From Gammaproteobacteria bacterium (GTDB lineage Bacteria > Pseudomonadota > Gammaproteobacteria > Berkiellales > Berkiellaceae), in assembly GCA_016874315.1 (NCBI GenBank), contig VGTX01000041.1, positions 1 through 7,988 of the forward strand: 7,988 nt of DNA, read 5' to 3'. This document shows positions 6,527 to 7,988 of this stretch, in pieces. Below the pieces are notes generated by a model. It was not told the DNA's origin. It was given only the letters and a program-made list of their open reading frames with translations, and ran no database searches. A program made the translations under genes and the position numbers. Numbering within the stretch: the stretch's first letter is position 1; the number at the start of each line of letters is the position of its first letter.

Positions 6527-6541
6527 CCATGACTCTCATGG
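6527..6541 (-). repeat. Short palindrome in the leader of yfgM
   Basis: CCATGA (6527-6532) and TCATGG (6536-6541) form a perfect inverted repeat around a 3-base spacer, in the 53-base gap between the ankyrin-like gene and yfgM. A second short repeat, GATCA (6504-6508) and TGATC (6515-6519), lies next to the start and frames the ribosome binding site. They could be operator or RNA hairpin elements, but both are short enough to be chance. Confidence 0.25.
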
Positions 6542-6555
6542 TATCAAAAAATCGC

Positions 6556-7596
6556 TTAAGGGAAAAGAATTGTTTGGGACTTACGACCAGAGTAAGCATT
6601 AAATTGTGCTAGTAAATCTCGTAAACTTGCATGATTACATAATGTCGCTTCATATAATGGTGTTGATTCAGCAATTCCTGCAAGAATGTTTACATGTGCA
6701 CCCTTTTGCAAAAGCTCCGCTGTTAATCCGTAATTCCCTTCACGACAGGCTTTCAATAACAGTCTGTCTTGAATTGCTGAAGTTATGTCCTTTTTTAAGG
6801 AAAAGAGCTTTTTGAAGCTGAGCACTGTAACCCCTGCAAAAATAATTCCAATAATCCCAATAAATATTGAAAGATAATATGTATGCATGAGTGAAGCTAA
6901 GAGCAAAGGTGCACTGACCAATCCTAATGACATGAAGAGTAGAGCGATGCTTTTACTTTGGTTATATTGCAAAATCATAAGCTTATGGGCTTTGTCGCGT
7001 TCATAATATGAATTTGCTAAAAGCTGATAACAATCAATAGACCCTGTATACTTTGTGGATAGCTCTGCATCCCATTTGTAATAAAGATAGAAATATAAAG
7101 GTTTATCAAAAGAGCATTTGTTTAGCAGATCGGAAAATTCTTTCAAATGAAAAGATTGTACTTCATTTTTTTTATATAGCTCAATGAGTTTATCAAAATA
7201 CTCAATAATACTGACAATATGAGCGAATTTTTTTTGACCCAAAGCGGATTGTTTTAAAGCGAAAATTGTCAAATCAATCATATGATAATATTGATTATCT
7301 AAAACCCAACGAAAGCAATCCATGATATCTTTTTCAGGAAAAAGCTGAAATGTTCTCATTGATTCTACGATGAGCATCTCAGCAATTTTTGAGCAGTTTG
7401 CTGAAATTGCAACACGTAACGCTGTTTCACCATTCGTCAACGGTGCAGTGAGAGGTAAACCTCTTGTAAGTAGTGGCTCAATAACACCATCATTTTTATG
7501 ACGAATCGCAATCATAAATGTGTGTTGTAGTGCTTTAATATCTTGCTGAGAGAGAGGAACCTGATCTTTGATTTTTCGAATATAAGAAACGCGCAT
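6556..7596 (-). CDS. Ankyrin-like protein with central two-helix membrane hairpin (unrecognised)
   Basis: This product of about 346 residues has no family I can name. Near the N-terminus (about 27-76) lies an ankyrin-like pair of repeats: a helix with AIRHKNDGVIEPLLTRGLPL, then NGETALRVAISANCSKIAEML. A long, mostly helical middle follows, rich in Lys and Tyr. Two adjacent hydrophobic segments (about 216-261) form a likely membrane hairpin. The C-terminal part (about 277-331) is again ankyrin-like (LLKACREGNYGLTAELLQKGAHVN, then TPLYEATLCNHASLRDLLAQF). Ankyrin proteins bind other proteins and in intracellular bacteria are often host-directed effectors; that role is inference here. I start at the ATG at 7596. 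An in-frame TTG at 7632 would add 12 hydrophobic residues but has no ribosome binding site and overlaps possible promoter boxes. It ends 53 bases before yfgM. Confidence 0.75.
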   Translation of the reverse strand: MRVSYIRKIKDQVPLSQQDIKALQHTFMIAIRHKNDGVIEPLLTRGLPLTAPLTNGETALRVAISANCSKIAEMLIVESMRTFQLFPEKDIMDCFRWVLDNQYYHMIDLTIFALKQSALGQKKFAHIVSIIEYFDKLIELYKKNEVQSFHLKEFSDLLNKCSFDKPLYFYLYYKWDAELSTKYTGSIDCYQLLANSYYERDKAHKLMILQYNQSKSIALLFMSLGLVSAPLLLASLMHTYYLSIFIGIIGIIFAGVTVLSFKKLFSLKKDITSAIQDRLLLKACREGNYGLTAELLQKGAHVNILAGIAESTPLYEATLCNHASLRDLLAQFNAYSGRKSQTILFP

Positions 7597-7624
7597 AAAT
7601 ACCCAATAATAGGAAACAATCCCT

Positions 7625-7637
7625 ATTATCAAGTATA
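7625..7637 (-). promoter_or_regulatory. Possible -10 boxes for the ankyrin-like gene
   Basis: Read on the minus strand, TATACT (7637-7632) and GATAAT (7630-7625) each match the -10 consensus at 5 of 6 bases, about 30-40 bases before the ATG at 7596. No convincing -35 box is seen at the right distance, and the region is very AT-rich. Apart from this, the 94 bases between 7597 and 7690 show nothing clear, and no terminator follows the upstream small gene. Confidence 0.25.
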
Positions 7638-7690
7638 TGATCTAGATTTGATTTTGCATATTCGATGAGAGTAAGTCACATTTTTTTGAT

Positions 7691-7897
7691 TTAAACAACA
7701 TCTGCATTCGGATCTGTATAAATAGGTTCATTATGATCTTGTTTTGATAAGGCTTCTTGTTTTTGTTTCTTTTTAACACGGTGACGATGCCATTCGTCAA
7801 AAACATACTCAATAGTGCGTACAATAATTTTTCCAAGCACATGTTTCGCTTGACCACCATGACACTCAGTGAGTTGGTTGATAATAATTTGTTTCAT
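7691..7897 (-). CDS. Small basic protein with N-terminal CHGG motif (unrecognised)
   Basis: This is a 68-residue protein of unknown function. Residues 1-15 end in Leu9-Thr-Glu-Cys-His-Gly-Gly15, which resembles a double-glycine leader (Leu at -7 from the cut). An amphipathic stretch follows (GKIIVRTIEYVFDEW), then a strongly basic run (HRHRVKKKQKQ, about 39-49), and an acidic, proline-containing tail (EPIYTDPNADVV). There is no membrane helix, unlike the CHGG protein at 362-565. The ATG at 7897 is preceded by AAAAGTGA, a weak Shine-Dalgarno site; an in-frame GTG at 7906 is possible. A competing open frame covers 7642-7860 on the same strand, but its product is an unbroken Lys/Asn/Met-rich stretch typical of AT-rich shadow frames, so I prefer this one. 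Confidence 0.5.
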   Translation of the reverse strand: MKQIIINQLTECHGGQAKHVLGKIIVRTIEYVFDEWHRHRVKKKQKQEALSKQDHNEPIYTDPNADVV

Positions 7898-7927
7898 AAT
7901 ATTCACTTTTAAAATTGAGTTAAGAAA

Positions 7928-7988
7928 TTAATGACCAAAAAAAATTGCAAGAAACCCAAGCACAATATCCTTAATAAACAATACAGTT
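7928..7988 (-). CDS. 3' end of a gene with hydrophobic C-terminus, start outside window
   Basis: On the minus strand a frame is open from the window edge to a TAA at 7930-7928. It gives a 19-residue hydrophobic C-terminus (VLFIKDIVLGFLAIFFGH at the end) that looks like a final membrane helix or a small hydrophobic peptide. The stop is about 30 bases before the next gene's ATG, which fits an operon running leftwards. Too little is visible to name a family or to be certain that it is coding. Confidence 0.35.
   Translation of the reverse strand, partial: TVLFIKDIVLGFLAIFFGH

Noticed and set aside
6477..6539. A 20-codon upstream ORF overlapping the yfgM start in another frame
   Set aside because: It has no visible ribosome binding site, is very short, and can arise by chance; there is no sign of a regulatory peptide.
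6556..7632. TTG at 7632 as start of the ankyrin-like protein
   Set aside because: There is no ribosome binding site, possible promoter boxes overlap it, and an ATG lies 36 bases downstream; it remains an alternative only.
7642..7860. A 72-residue Lys/Met/Asn-rich protein on the minus strand
   Set aside because: It overlaps the better-looking frame at 7691-7897 and its composition is that of an AT-rich shadow frame. It also lacks a clear ribosome binding site.
1..7988. CRISPR array, tRNA or rRNA gene, insertion sequence, phage or toxin-antitoxin genes
   Set aside because: I read both strands for regularly spaced repeats, tRNA-like cloverleaf ends, transposase motifs and terminal repeats and found none that hold up.

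Overview
The window looks like part of the chromosome of an AT-rich, host-associated (probably obligate intracellular) proteobacterium. Three things point this way. There are two nucleotide transporters of the NTT (Tlc) family, which is typical of intracellular bacteria and plastids. There is an ankyrin-repeat membrane protein. There is also a proteobacterial yfgM-bamB-der cluster. The style of the DUF1289 protein and of YfgM suggests a gammaproteobacterium, perhaps in or near the Legionellales, but an intracellular alphaproteobacterium such as a Holosporales member cannot be excluded from sequence alone.

Left part, plus strand (1-3249). The window opens inside the 3' end of one NTT transporter gene. 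A 67-codon gene for a glycine-rich small membrane or exported protein follows and ends in a clear intrinsic terminator (583-635). A candidate promoter then precedes a full-length, divergent second NTT transporter (714-2240). A DUF1289 cysteine-motif protein and a probably exported glutathione peroxidase follow at close or overlapping spacing and look co-transcribed.

Middle and right part, minus strand (3228-6502). yfgM, bamB and der are packed as an operon: yfgM and bamB overlap by 4 bases (GTGA) and bamB and der are 6 bases apart. They encode a membrane-anchored periplasmic TPR-like protein, an outer-membrane assembly lipoprotein and a ribosome-assembly GTPase. der runs tail-to-tail into the peroxidase gene with a 22-base overlap.

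Right end, minus strand (6556-7988). Upstream of yfgM lies an unrecognised protein with ankyrin-like ends around a two-helix membrane hairpin. Before it is a small basic protein, and at the window edge the 3' end of a gene with a hydrophobic C-terminus.

The least explained signal is a shared N-terminal motif, Leu-x-x-Cys-His-Gly-Gly, in two otherwise unrelated small proteins near opposite ends of the window (362-565 and 7691-7897). It resembles a double-glycine export leader and may mark an undescribed family of small secreted peptides. This is a hypothesis from two examples only.
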